In this document: piece by piece, positions 51,301-64,000 of the stretch
Layout: every line of letters begins with the position of its first letter
Position numbering within the stretch: position 1 is the stretch's first letter
Position numbers and translations under genes: made by a program
Notes under the pieces: generated by a model
Told to the model about the DNA's origin: nothing
Database searches by the model: none
What the model saw: only the letters and a program-made list of their open reading frames with translations
Assembly: GCA_964007475.1 (NCBI GenBank)
Contig: OZ023275.1
Span: 38,311,381-38,375,380, forward strand
Length of the DNA stretch: 64,000 bases
From: Hybos culiciformis
Taxonomy: Eukaryota > Arthropoda > Insecta > Diptera > Hybotidae
Reading direction: 5' to 3'

Positions 51301-54300
51301 TAAAAAAATATTATTCCAATAGCCAACTTTCATAAATTTAATCATTTTATAATTAAACAAAAATAATCCCAACAAAAAAAAAGAATTTTAAATAAGATCT
51401 ACTAACCAAATTTTTTAGTTAAATTACTACAGCCGCATTTTTATTAAATGTTTTTGTAGTTTAATAAAAAAAATTATAATTTGATAAAAATAAATTAATT
51501 GTAGGTACTAAAAAATAGCTTGATTTTCACGTGATGAATTTTGATTTCATTGAGAAAGTTATTACTAAAATTGTTGAATCTTATTTAATGGTTTTTTGAA
51601 AATAAAAAAACCAATTGAAGAAATAGTCTTAGTTAAATGGTACTTTTAACAATAATCTAATACAGTTAAGCATGGAATCAAATGCAACGCTACATTATAC
51701 TTGCACTAATATTTCCTGCTGAAATTGATGTCTCATGCACAATATTTTTTCCAGTAAGTAACGATGTTATGCAACTACACCTCCACTATAAAATGATAAT
51801 ATCTATAATGATAAAGTAATGGAAGTGTATCGATTTTTGATATAAAATGTAGCTTAAAAGATTAATTATTCAATAAAAACGAGATAAAAATTCATAATGG
51901 ACGGTATTCAATTATTAACCAACATAAAGTTGTGACAAGTCACGTAAAACATTGAAATCCATATCTCATGATATTTTCATGAAATAGTGGTGGTAGGCCA
52001 TTAAAAATTGTTTAGATGCGCAAGCTTAAAAAAAAGTACTTTCTGAGAAGTTAGTGAAAGTAAATATCATACCTAGAAAATATTATCAGATAAAATATAT
52101 TTTTATTTTTTTACATTAATGCACGTAATGTTGAAGTTTTGTATAAGTATATGGAATTAAGTAATCCAACTTATAAAGTAAAAAATTAATTTTAATTTAT
52201 TAATATAAGATAAGTCTCTAAATTTAATTTTATAGCAGAATGAAATTTCTTGTTATTATTTTATGCTAAAAGAACGTGTGAGACGTATGGAGAATGGTCT
52301 TTACTTCCCACGAACACTATAAGTAAAACCATTCTGGAGCAAAAAAACTTTTTTATGTGAAAACTTAAATTAACAAGCCCCTAAGGGAACACTTTACTTA
52401 AAAAAGTCAAGTAATCATATTATAAGTACATTTTAAGGTCAAAAATTTCATAGATAACATTTTAATTGAAAAGTATTTTCAGTAGTCAATTATCTTGTTT
52501 TAATTACACAGCCACATTAATGATTTGGACTGAGTAAAAAAAAAACTAAATTATATAGTTAATAAAAATTACAAGTTTATTACCTTTTGTCAAGGTTTAT
52601 TTACTAAAAAGTGTAAAAATTGAAAGAATTCACATATTTTTTCTATATAATATAAGATAGAAAATTTACCATTATTTATTTTTAATGGTAATTTTAATTT
52701 CCTTATAAGCATCTCGCTCATGGTACTATTTCTTAACAATATCTGACTATTATGGTAAAATTAAGAAAAAAAAATTAAAGTTCAATCATTATTTTTTAAC
52801 CTATTACTCTGGCTAATAAAATATATTGTGTGCACTATAATTTTTTTTTTCAACTGATCTATTTATGGAAATATAGTTAACAAGGTAAAAAAAAAAATTT
52901 GAATTTTTCCAATAGTATTCTTAATAATTTAACATTCATTCGTATGCAGTAAGCTCATAGTTTAAGGTTATTTTCTTTCAGTATCATTTTCATGGTCCAT
53001 TTCCCTTAAAAAAGTAGCTTTACTTCAATTAAAAAACCAAATAAGCATGTTTTTAGCAGAAAGATATTAAATCTTATAATATATTCTAAAAAAGAATCTT
53101 GAATAATCGAAAAGTTTGTATGAAGAAAATGATAAATTTATCTTTTTGTTTTTACAGACAAATAAGACAAACAATTTTTTTTGTGACATTTTGTATTTTT
53201 TTATGTGTTTCATATGTTAATTTAAAAATAATTTTGAAACAATTTTTAGTTGTTTAATAAGTATAATATATACATTTAACACTTTATGTACTTGAATTAA
53301 ATAATAAGAAATAAGTATTATAAATAAATATTGAATTAGTTTTTTTTTTTTTTGCAAAAAATGTTTCAAATTTACAAAAAATTGATTCCATCTTTACCAA
53401 ATTACAGAGCTTAGTGATTTTGCATAAAATATAAATCGAAATCAAAATCTATATATACATAATTTGAAATAAAACAACATGAAGTTTTCGTTATTTTAAT
53501 TTAAAAATTTTAATTGATAAAAGTTTTATAAATATTAATACAGTCACGAATTCTCATGCAAATCATATTCTTCATATATATACTTCATTTAACCGTCCTT
53601 TGGGTGCTTTTAAAAATAAATTTAAATAATTTAATAATTTTTTCTTAATAATTGAATTTATGAATTTCTTTATTATATAAAAAATTGAATTATAATTTTA
53701 ACATTATAAACTTCAATCTTTTTCATCTTTTTTCATTTATTCAAATTGTAATGTCCAATGATTTTATGAGATTGGAATAAAGACCAATTTTTGTTCTATA
53801 AAAATGCTTTTCATGAAAAAATAGATTTCGAGAAAGTATAAGAAACATCGGTAACTGTAACAGAGCAAAGGAATTATATTGAACTGAGCGATTCCGCCGG
53901 TAATAAAAATAATTGTTTTTTAATTGAAGAAAATCGTAAATTAAAATTAAAAAGAGGGTGTTGAAAAGAAGTGACTGATACCACTACGAACGGATGAACA
54001 GACGAACGCACCGATAAAAAAAAGAAAATATATGAATTCCATTTTTCAGATTTTCAATTGAAAACGGGCTAAAAAATGTAATTATTTCACACAAAACTAA
54101 TAATAATTATGCAACAGATTAGAAATTGGAAATTTATTTTAAAAAAAAAGTATTTTTATCTTATTTAATTATTAATATTAAGTATTAAGCGGATTCCTGA
54201 AACTGATTGGTAATTAAAAAAATTTAAGAAGTAAAAGTTTGTGTTAATTGATTTTTTTTTAATTCCTTTTATCTTAGGTATACAACAAATCAGGGATTAT

Positions 54301-55642
54301 ATTATGAACGTTTTACATGTAGAGCTCAGATTACATCATGTTTATTTTTTCATAATTATTTTCCTAAATAATTTTACTAGTTTTCATTCAAACATTGGAA
54401 GCTCACGTATTGGAAAAAATAATTAAATTTTAATTTGTTTTTTTTTTCTGCAAATATAGTTAAAAAAACATATAGTTACCATGTTACGATGTTTATGTTT
54501 TCAATTTCGACAACACAGCATTAAGCTAAACACTTTTTATTCATTTTTACGTACACTTGGTATTGATAAAATTAAATAAAAAATATTTATTATACATAAT
54601 CTAATTGTTAGGTATTTTTTTTTTTCGATATAATAAGAATTTCGAATGCAACATATGATTATAAGAAAATGTTATTTAATTCAATTTAAGACCTTTAAAT
54701 TGGGATTATTTTTTGCCAAGAAACTGTACATATTTTAGATCATAAATTTAGAGAGAAATTAACTAAAAACATTTGCTTTTTAAAATTAATTTTTAAATGT
54801 TGGGATGAAACTGATTTATGTTCGCAATAAAAACATGATCAATTTACTATTATATATTAAAAAAAAATTTCCCACAAATGATGATAAACATTTTTTTTTA
54901 ATTACATAATATTAAAAAAAAAATACAATAAAAAATATATTACCATGACATTAGAATAAAAGACTCTGCTTCTTATTCTGTAAACGTAAAAGTGACCAAC
55001 AACAGAAATTTTACGTTTAAATTTTGTTTTTTATATAACTTTGAGTTGAGTACGATTTATCTCAATTATTTCCATTTTTAAATTACTAATCATTTTATAT
55101 TATTGTGTTAATTGAAATAATAGTGCGATAATAAGAATCTTTAGAATAAAAATTATTTTTTCATTATTTTCAAAATAATAATATAAAATCAAATGTTCAT
55201 GACACTTCGCCGCACGCCGGAAGGCCAATGAATTTATTATAACAGAGAATTTTAGGTTCGAATAAAATTATTTTTAGGGCTAACAAAGAAGGGATTTTGT
55301 GATGAAATCGGATATTTGAGCACGTCCTCTAATGTGAATGAATCGAAAACAAATTTTTAGTTCTGCATGCATAAGTATTTAAACTGATAAAATTATATTT
55401 AATATAAAATAAATCAAACAAAAAAATTGTAAATAAATAAATTTATAAAACATAATACTTATGATTTTAATTAGGTTTCTTTGTTTCTTTTAAAAATTGT
55501 TAAATTAATGCAATTAAAAGGACTACCCACGAGCTTACTAGATGTTTGATTTAATTAAACATTAACTTTATGGTGTACATACTTTTTTGTTAGAATTTGG
55601 CTTTACATAAATCAATAAAATTTGCTTCTGCATTAAATCATA
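48373..55642. other. AT-rich noncoding stretch
   Basis: No gene recognised. It holds a small inverted repeat at 52292-52334 (GAATGGTCTTTACTT against AAGTAAAACCATTC). Two short less AT-rich patches, 53870-54015 and 55195-55345, have no reading frame of note. Confidence 0.55.
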
Positions 55643-55652
55643 TTACAATAGG

Positions 55653-57053
55653 GGAGCGCGCCTCTTTGCAAATTCCATCTATTCCGTCTATTTGGCCGAA
55701 AGCCACTTATCTGTATGTTTCGCAAATCTCCATTTCGCAAAAAAAACTCTTTAACAAAATTCCATTTGGCCTAATGCGACACTTCGCAAAAAGATATTTC
55801 TCAAAATACCAATTCACAACATTATATTAATTGAGACACTTCGCAAAAGTATAGTTTAACAAATTTTTTTATATTGCACAAATATGATGAATAGAATATT
55901 AAAGGTTTTTTTTAACTGTAAAAAAAAAGCATGTAGGATTTTATAGGCTCATGGATCAAATCCGAAAAGAAATATTGTATGTAACGGCTAAATTAAAAAA
56001 ATTTGAAATGGGTGGGCCACCAGCAGTAAAAAAAAACAAAATATTACTTAAAAGATAAAAAAATTGAAAATTTTTTGAAAAGAAAAGACGTTTTCAACCC
56101 GGGTACCCGGGTGTCGAGTACCCGCAAATTTGACCATTATTTCGGGTATTTCAAAACCCGGGTAGTAACATCGGGTATCCGGGTATCAAAGTTTTGAAAT
56201 TCAAACAGCAAATTTCAAAACCAAATTGCACAGTTATAGGCGAGTTTAAAAAATAATTTCGCATGCGAAAATTTGAAATTTTGACTTACATATTACATGT
56301 TTTATAAGTAGGCCGTGTCCGAAATAAACTAATGCTTAATTGAATTATTTTTATTTCAAAAACACAGAAAAAAAAAAAAAAAAATGTGTTTTTCTAAAAA
56401 AAATATTCTTTGTGGTTTCTTTGTGCTGAGTTGAGGAAGTGAAATTAAAAAATCGTAAGTGAAGAAAAATTATACAAATTGATGTTGTGCGCTCGATTGA
56501 ATTTTTTGTTTTTGCAGCTTGTAAAATGTCTCGAGTCTGGAATAACTTTGAAAAATTAACATCAACTGAATCATTGCTGGAATATTTTGTAGTAAATTAA
56601 AAAATAGAATGAGCCATACATTAAATGCTTTAATTTTTATAAAATATTATTTTCTTATTAAAGAAAAAATTTAAATAATTAATGTGTTTTTTTGTTTCCA
56701 GCTTTTTTTGTAATATTTCTTAATACCCGGGTAGCCCGGGTTACCCGAAAACTTTGAAATATTACAACTCGAGTACCCGGGTACTTTTACTTCCGGGTAT
56801 TTGAAAACACTACGCGCGAAATGTGAATTACGCCAAAAAGGGTAGTTGCGAAATGTATATTTTGCCAAAAGTAGCAGTTGCGAAATGTCCTTATGCTAAC
56901 TGGAAAGTTGTTAACTGTCTCATTAGGCTAAAGCGAACGTTTGTTAACTATCCGTTTTGCGAAATGGTTCTTTTGCGAAGTGTCTTTTTTGACAAATGGA
57001 ATTAGGCAAAATGTCTTTTTGCGAAATGTCTTTCGGCGATTCGGGTAACACCC
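55653..57053. mobile_element. Foldback transposon with iterated GCGAAATG subterminal motifs
   Basis: TTACAATAGG stands directly outside both ends (55643-55652 and 57054-57063), a 9-10 bp target-site duplication. The element starts (G)GGAGCGCG and ends TAACACCC. Its subterminal ~200-bp zones carry many short copies of TTTCGCAAA-type motif on the left and the inverted GCGAAATGTC type on the right (near 56816, 56848, 56878, 56959, 56975, 57019). A 9-10 bp duplication is typical of Mutator-like elements, but the short termini leave the superfamily open. No transposase is present. Small frames across the motif array are artefacts of the repeat. Confidence 0.75.
56089..56809. mobile_element. CCCGGGTA-rich inverted-repeat element nested in the foldback transposon
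   Basis: The left cluster (56089-56196) carries GTTTTCAACCCGGGTACCCG and several GGGTA/CGGGTAT blocks. The right cluster (56722-56809) is its approximate reverse complement, ending CCGGGTATTTGAAAAC. Between them lie about 520 bases of AT-rich DNA. Probable ends are GTTTTCAA and TTGAAAAC. I could not define a target-site duplication, so it may be an internal part of the outer element instead. Confidence 0.6.
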
Positions 57054-57063
57054 TTACAATAGG

Positions 57064-60000
57064 CCTTTACTATTATAAGTGTTATATATACATACACACC
57101 GCGCCTAAATATTTTATAAACACGATATGATTTTTTTTTTTTATTTTTTATTTATAAATTTCCCACATTTATTATCTAATATTTAAACTTGCAATATAAT
57201 ATCAAATTTCAACAAATTAAATTTATCACTTTCTTTATTTTAAATTTTTTTTTTAAATAAGTATTTAAATTACACCTGTAAAAAGTTATAAATCATTGAG
57301 GTTTAAATTAAAGAATATATTAAACATTTTTCTCTTACTTAAAATATATATGTCATAAATTAAAATAAACATATTTATTCATATTTATGTAAAGTTGTGG
57401 ATAAAAGTTGCAACGTCAAAATCACATTTATTATGAAAAGCTTTATAATAAAAACAAAATATTATCAAATTTCAATAAAAAAGTGTTGTAAAAGTTGCAG
57501 GATTAAACAAAGGAATCGTGAAAATGTTTTATTTTTAATACAGTACTATAGTTATTTTATTTTGAAACTCAACTAAAATATTTATAAAATAAAGTTTCTG
57601 CAATGTATCTAAAATATTTTTTTGTTCCTCTTCCTCGCATTTATTTAAAATTTTATGAAAAAAATAGCTTAAGCAAATACATATATCCAGAATTTTCTGT
57701 GTTCAGCATAATCCACACATTAATTTGATGATTCTATATATAGTTCAATAACCCAAACATTAAACACATTAAAATTATTTTTCTTATTTTTCATAATTTA
57801 TTATTATTTTTTACAGATAGTTTCATCGCCAGAAACAATTTTATTTTTTTTTCTTTTAGTTCGTATTCCTTCTATCATTTTTCCAGTAATCTTTATTAAC
57901 CTAAAGATTATAGTTGAGTGATTTTTTCACCGCAATTACTGGATGCCCTTTTGATGTAAAATAATTATTTCTCATCAAAAGTATATAAAAACATTTCATT
58001 TTTTTTTTCGCTTTTTTCAATACTATTTTTCTGCTGATAGAAGGTCTTCAAATATTCTTTAAAACACATTAAATATATTGAAGCCCTTTTTATATAAATA
58101 ACTAAATATAAATAACGAATATTTATAATTTAATACTGTTACACAACTTCTGTTTCTATAAATAATGTTAATAACATAAAATGAATGTTAAAGATATAAA
58201 TTTGTAATTAAATTTGCACACTCATGTCTACAGTAGCAAATAATGTTGGAAATAAAATAAAGTAAAATCAATCAAAAATTATCATACTCATAAATCAATA
58301 TAAATTTATCATACTCTGAACTCAGAAAATATTAAATTGCCGTGACGCCTATGTGGTTAGTCAAATTCAATATTTATAAAATCTTGTATGTTGAATCTGG
58401 TCAAGTTAAAAAAAAAATATAGAATATTCTAAAATTCTAATATTCTTAAAAAATTTATGGTAAGATTTGATGAAGTGGTTATAACTCTTATTGATATTGA
58501 TTATCACAACTTCTACCATTATAATGATCAAAAAAAATATTTAAAAAAATTTATATAGAAATTTAAGTTCATACCTTAAGTCTTTTGTTTTTTTTATTCA
58601 ACACAATCAATGGAATAACTTTGTATACAATTTATAAAACATTTTATAATTTAACCAAAACCAGAGACAAATTTAATATAAATGGAGGTTTTATGTGCCT
58701 TAATATAACAAAAGAAATATTCCAAAATGTGATTTTTACATAGGTTTTTATTATCCTTTTCTCATTTGAAATAAAAATAATTTAAAAATCGTAATTTTAA
58801 TGTAGGAGTAAAAAGCACAATTTGTGTTTCAAATTAGCGCAGTCAGTCTTTATTAGACAAATTAAGTCAGTTAATGTGAAAACAACTTATGTAATGTTTA
58901 TAATCCGTAATGGGTATAAAAATTAACATAATTCCAAAAAAAGTGTTTTTGAAAATATCAAAACAGTTAAATAATTTTCTTAAGTTAAGGATGAAGGTTT
59001 CGAATTGAGATAAAATAAAATAAAAATAAATTCACAAAGAAAACAAGGTTTTTGCATCTCTACATACTTTTTTATAAGCTATATATATCTTCAAATTTCC
59101 ATAAAAAGTACATAGACTTTATTTGCTAATTTTTTTTTTTTCGCAATATAAGTACGTTTTTTTTATTTTTAATTTACATGCTAACTATTTGCAATTAATG
59201 ACAAATAGGTGTCTTGCAATTTTGCAACTTTCTTTGAAACTTTTTTTTTTTTTATAAATTTGTTGGAATTACAATAAATTAAATATATATCCATATTTGT
59301 ATAAAAAAAAAAAAAATTTTCACGCAAAATTTATGTTCTTCATGATAAATTCATTTTTAGCAATACATAAATTTCATGATAACACGATTCAAACAACATT
59401 GCATTTATACATTGAATTTCTCTTCTTCTATTTTTAATTTTTCAACCAAATTGTGTTGAAGTTTTAAACTTCCTAAGTATATTAGATTTGGTAAGACAGA
59501 AACAAACATTTAAACTTGCAATATGGGTGTGTTTTTATAATAACCCAAGCAGTGATATTTAGAGAAATTTATAATTTATTATTGTTTAAAATATTTTATT
59601 AAAACTATAATATATACATGTATATCTACTATACTGTAATAAAATTTACTAATAAATATTTTTAAGTAATATGAATACTCTTCTTCTTGTTATTGTAAAT
59701 TTCATAATATGTTTTTTAAGGATTTCATATCAAAATATATTTTTAAAAATTTCTATTGCCCATTTCTTAACACAAAGTGAGATAAATTTTTACTGATTTT
59801 GCAGTCTGACTGTATGGATATGACTTTGCACACAGACTATGCATAAATTGATATACTACACTCTAGTTTCATATAAAACAATGTAATTATCTGGTTGGGA
59901 TTTATAATGACTATTAAGAAAAGCGATCGAGTTAATTTCAAGGTCTTATCACTTTTTGTTTTTTTTATTAAAAATTATTTACAATTAATTTAAAAAAGAA

Positions 60001-60595
60001 AAACTTATAATCTGGAAATAATTCATCTTATTATAAGTAATACATATACATTTATGAGAAAAATGAGATAAATAATGTAAAATGAATGTTTAAAATGTAA
60101 TTGATTATTTAGCATAATATTTAAAGCACGACAAGAATTTTCATTAAAATCAATTTATGCTTGAATGAGTACAAAAATTACTTTAATGCTAACAAGTGGA
60201 ATCAGCTTGAAATTTATATGTTATTAAATTATTGAACTTTTTATTAAAATTCAGCAGCAACTTAGCAGTCTAGGAGGAAATTATCATTCGCAATATCTCA
60301 ACACTTAATGTATATTAATCTCCAAAGAATTAATAAGGTACAAAAATTTAAGTTTATTACTAATGGAAAAACTGTGTAAGACGTTAGCAATTTTCTGACA
60401 TATATGTCTGAATTTGAAATCCAAATAATAAATACACATATCATAGTTTTTGATAACTATTATATATTTTATTCTATATTCCATATTTTATTCTATATAT
60501 TATTTTAATGCGTTGGGGATCGTTATGTTGTATTTAGTGCTATAGAATTTAGATCACTAAATGGAGTATTATATGCGTCAATACACATGCAATCA
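57064..60595. other. AT-rich noncoding stretch
   Basis: No gene, RNA or defined repeat recognised. Confidence 0.55.
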
Positions 60596-60665
60596 TTTAG
60601 ATGCATCTGCGTAAATAATGAAAAAATTTAGATGCATCAGCGTATATAATGAAAAAATTTAGATG
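60596..60665. repeat. Two and a quarter tandem copies of a 31-bp repeat
   Basis: TTTAGATGCATCTGCGTAAA plus TAATGAAAAAA (60596-60626) is repeated with two substitutions (60627-60657), and a third copy starts (TTTAGATG). Confidence 0.9.
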
Positions 60666-60811
60666 TTTCGTATTGAATCTTACGTAATACCAAAACAACA
60701 TAATATCTCTCACAATATTTCAATACAGCCAAATACAAAAAAAAAAATGAGAAAGAATGAGAATAAAAAATATTCTCTCTTTGCAACTACCTCTCCCCTA
60801 CGCATTAAAAC

Positions 60812-61002
60812 AGTATATTGGATATGTAAACAAAATTTGTTATACAACTCGTTCTGTATTTACACAAAAATACATTGACACTTGTCAATTTATATCACTC
60901 GACCTTGGGTCTCGTGATATAAGTATTGACTGGTGTCAATGTATTTTTGTGTATACAGAACTCTTAATTAATAACAAATTTAGTTTACATATACAATAAT
61001 CT
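60812..61002. mobile_element. Near-perfect ~190-bp palindrome, MITE-like
   Basis: The inner arms CACAAAAATACATTGACAC and its complement meet around 60907, with ATATCACTCGACC/GGGTCTCGTGATAT at the tip. Pairing continues outward through TTCTGTAT, AAATTTGTTAT and ATATGTAAAC. Arms are about 90 bases with a few mismatches and a very short loop. Too long for a normal pre-miRNA, so a palindromic MITE is the more likely identity. Frames through it have no support. Confidence 0.82.
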
Positions 61003-64000
61003 ACTATTATTACGGCCAATTTTTACACGTAGGGTTTTTTATTTTCATCAATATTATATTTTAGATATTATATTTTAGATTCTGTACCAATCAACTAATT
61101 TCTTCATTATCGTTTCTTAATTTTTTTTTTTAAGATAAACAACAATAAGTGACAGATAATAATTATAGAATTATAGAGAAAATTTTTCACTTCTGGCAAA
61201 AATGTAAAATAACAATAAAAAACATAAATAATTGATTAACTATATTGTGTTTCCTTCATTTATTTTTAACATGAAAATACCTTTGGGACATTGAAACTAA
61301 GTTTGAAATAAATTAAATTGAAAATTGTATATAATTTTACAAAATAATAAGATACCTATATTTTAATTTCGGGTCAATGGATGTCAATAGTATTTTACTT
61401 CGTGGCATAAGGTGTTTGTGGTTAATATAAGTCAATCATATCGCGTGCCCCTTTGAAATGTGTTAACAGAAACTCGTTCGTAAATCTTTGAAGATATGAA
61501 TCTATGAAGAACTAACTTAGTGATTTAATACAATGAGACATTTTATTTTTATATCTTAAATTCACTGAAAAATTAATTTTTGAACCCCTTAGAACACATT
61601 CAAGTACTTAGAAAGATATGAAACAATTTGTCTACTAAAATACGAAATTAGCAATTTTATATATGAAGTCATTAGTAAAATAATAAAACTTTTGCATCAT
61701 ATAAAATGATGCAATAAATATAAAGTAATAATGTTTTCTTATGTAATATATAAGGACTAATTATCAGATACCACACAACCATTATTAAATTAATGTTGAA
61801 GATTTTAAAATCTCGTCATTTACAATGTATACCAAAAATGGGAAAAATTTCCAAACTGACGGAAAGCTCATTAAAATAATATTCATAAAGAAAATGTATA
61901 TTTAGATACACATTCAAATATGTAGTTATATGGGTAAAAACAAGTCATTTTATTATACATTGACACCATAAAGAATGATTGTCAATTAAATAATCCCATA
62001 TACTAAAAGATTATTCCAGATATTTTAGTCGGCAACCAAAGTTTTATGAACAGCAAATTTTTATTTGAATCCCAAAAATCAAAAAATTAATTTTTATATA
62101 AAAATAGCCAAAATGTATAAAAATTTAGAAGGAATAAATTATAAAAAAATTATAAAAAAATTTTGAACAAAACTAATGAGCTCGAAGTATTTGGAGAACT
62201 TTTTGTGTCACCCCCTCATTGAAAATCAAGATTTTTGTTTTCTTATATTAAAATATAATTAGTATTTAAGTTTATAAGTATCTCTGTATAGAATTGAATG
62301 AAAAATATTTTTAATCAGTTTGTTTTTTTCATTGTTCACACTTACATATACTTAATAAATTTGTTTTAATATTCTGTAAAGCGTTATCGCTGAACAAATT
62401 TTCGAACACCAGTTTTTAATGAAAAATGAAAGTAAATATGTACAATGCTATAAAATTTGCATAAAATTTTGTCAATTCCATACTCATTTGCATAACACCG
62501 TCCTTTTTTTAAATATTTTCTTTTTATTAATTTTTCTATTTAATGCATATAGAATCTGTTGTAGATTTTATCAGCATTAAAAAAAAGATTTATATTAGAT
62601 ATTAAATAATTGTAATTGAAGTAAGATAAAGTAAGCATAACTCGTACAAAAAATGCAATGATAATGAGCCTTAGTTTTAATATAACATTAATATGAAGCA
62701 ATTCACGTTCAAAATTTACTTGTATGTAATAAATGTTATTATTGCAATTTGTTGCGCACTTGTAAGGAATTAAAGAAGTACTGGAATAAAGCAACAAATT
62801 TCTTGAAATACTATAATATTTTTGGTAGCGTTAAAGCTTACGATTATGAATTTTGCTTTTCATATTTTCAATGACTAAAAAGATTATATTCCCCTCTAAA
62901 ATTATTAAAAATTTCGAAATCCACCAAAATATTGTTTTCGTGAATTCTATATAAATTTAGCTTTTCTCTGCTCCATAATTTATTTTAGAAAATTTCAATA
63001 ATGCATCACGCGGTCGTCTGCTTAACCAAAGAATTAGCAAAAAAAAATCAATAAATTGAACTAATTTTTAAGATTAGCAACAGGTGTGTTAAAAATATTA
63101 TTTAGAAATCATGTTTTCAAAATTAATTTTCTTTATTCTTGATCAGCACGCGTTCCACAAAAAATCGTGATATTTTAAAAATAAAATAAAAAAACCAATT
63201 TCAATTTTCGAAAAAAAAAAGTTTTATTTAAAAATATTTTTATATGGAGCATAAATTTTTATTAGGTATACCTAAGATTGGAATTTTTCTTTGAAAAAGA
63301 TAGATACCAGTACCATAAAGTTGCGTTTTGCGTTGAATATAATATTGATCAATGTTAGGTAAAGTTAGAGAAGAGCGTTTTGTTATTCTATAAGTATCTC
63401 TAAAATAGGTAACCAAAGATTATAATAAAAAATGTATAAATAGGATGCGGAAATAATTATAAAAATAAAGAAAAAATGCAACAAGAGTTCAGTGATAATG
63501 AAATGAACACAATATCTACTTATTCAACCTTTAAAAAATATTTTATCTAATTATTGTCAAATAATCATTCTTTTAGACTATTAGTTATAATTAATATTAT
63601 ATTTTCAAACACATAGAAAATTATAAATTAAATCAATTCCATGACAATTCTTTGTAATAAGAAAATATCAAACAAAATTTATATGAAAAAAATCCCTGAA
63701 ATTATGACTTCTTATTTGTTATTTTAATGAGATTTTTTCTCAATTTCATTTAATCATGCCTACTTGCATAATAAATAATAGATTCTGAACTTTTATTTTA
63801 TATATATAGACGCCTCAAAAAAGTAATCGTCGCATCAAAACAAATTTAATTTATGCATTAGAAATTCCACTATCAATTTGTTTTATAAAATTTAATTATT
63901 TTGTAAATATTTTTTTAATATAAACATTATTAGCTTCATATCTCTTTATTATGTCTCAATTTTTTTTTTCTTACCGTAACACAGTAAGTGAATATCATTA
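61003..64000. other. AT-rich noncoding stretch to window end
   Basis: No gene recognised. TATATATAGACGCCTCAAAAAAGTAATCGTCGC near 63803-63835, read in two parts, resembles the outer end of a Tc1/mariner-type element. Its other end would lie beyond the window, so I do not annotate it as an element. Confidence 0.5.

Noticed and set aside
52292..52334. Pre-miRNA candidate from a 15-bp inverted repeat
   Set aside because: The stem is too short for a typical insect pre-miRNA and has no flanking pairing.
55597..57005. Three short frames with repeated Phe-Ala-Lys / Cys-Glu-Met patterns
   Set aside because: The pattern comes from the iterated GCGAAATG DNA motif in the transposon ends.

Overview
The window is a very AT-rich, gene-poor stretch of animal nuclear DNA, most probably insect. 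Support for this comes from short GT-AG introns, an AACAAAATG start context, long ATT/AAT runs inside a coding exon, and several insect-style DNA transposon remnants. I could not determine the order of insect. Nothing here is bacterial or organellar, and I found no intact tRNA or rRNA gene.

One protein-coding gene can be supported. It lies on the minus strand between about 11.57 and 8.32 kb. Five coding exons (11512-11231, 11168-11060, 10556-10532, 10174-8857, 8480-8319) join in frame with consensus splice sites and encode at least 632 residues. The product has two N-terminal PDZ domains and a long Ser/Asn-rich linker with poly-Asn tracts. It best fits the harmonin family (Ush1C, the USH1C homologue), a scaffold of actin-based protrusions and cell junctions. 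The exon carrying the start codon begins at a splice acceptor, so at least one untranslated 5' exon lies at higher coordinates. The last visible exon ends in a donor site, so the 3' end lies below 8.3 kb or outside the window. A 200-base run of N lies just upstream of the start-codon exon.

From 12 kb to the right-hand end I see no coding sequence. The region holds a series of mobile-element remnants. At 13.2-19.1 kb there is a direct tandem duplication of a roughly 2.45-kb unit that carries divergent tRNA-like (Pol III A-box/B-box) modules. Copy 2 is interrupted by a 789-bp hAT-like element whose 8-bp target-site duplication matches the empty site in copy 1. Three tandem repeats of about 125 bp follow at 19.1-19.5 kb. 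A non-autonomous Helitron with internal GC-rich repeats lies at 20.37-21.43 kb. A 708-bp foldback element lies at 26.9-27.7 kb, and a cluster of four tandem palindromes at 35.63-36.19 kb. A 1.4-kb foldback element with iterated GCGAAATG motifs and a nested CCCGGGTA-rich element lies at 55.6-57.1 kb. A palindrome of about 190 bp lies at 60.8-61.0 kb. The remaining sequence is AT-rich intron or intergenic DNA with microsatellites.

The best candidates for something undescribed are the four-palindrome cluster at 35.6 kb, which could give hairpin RNA if transcribed, and the tandem array with back-to-back Pol III-like modules. Both may instead be unusual transposon structures.
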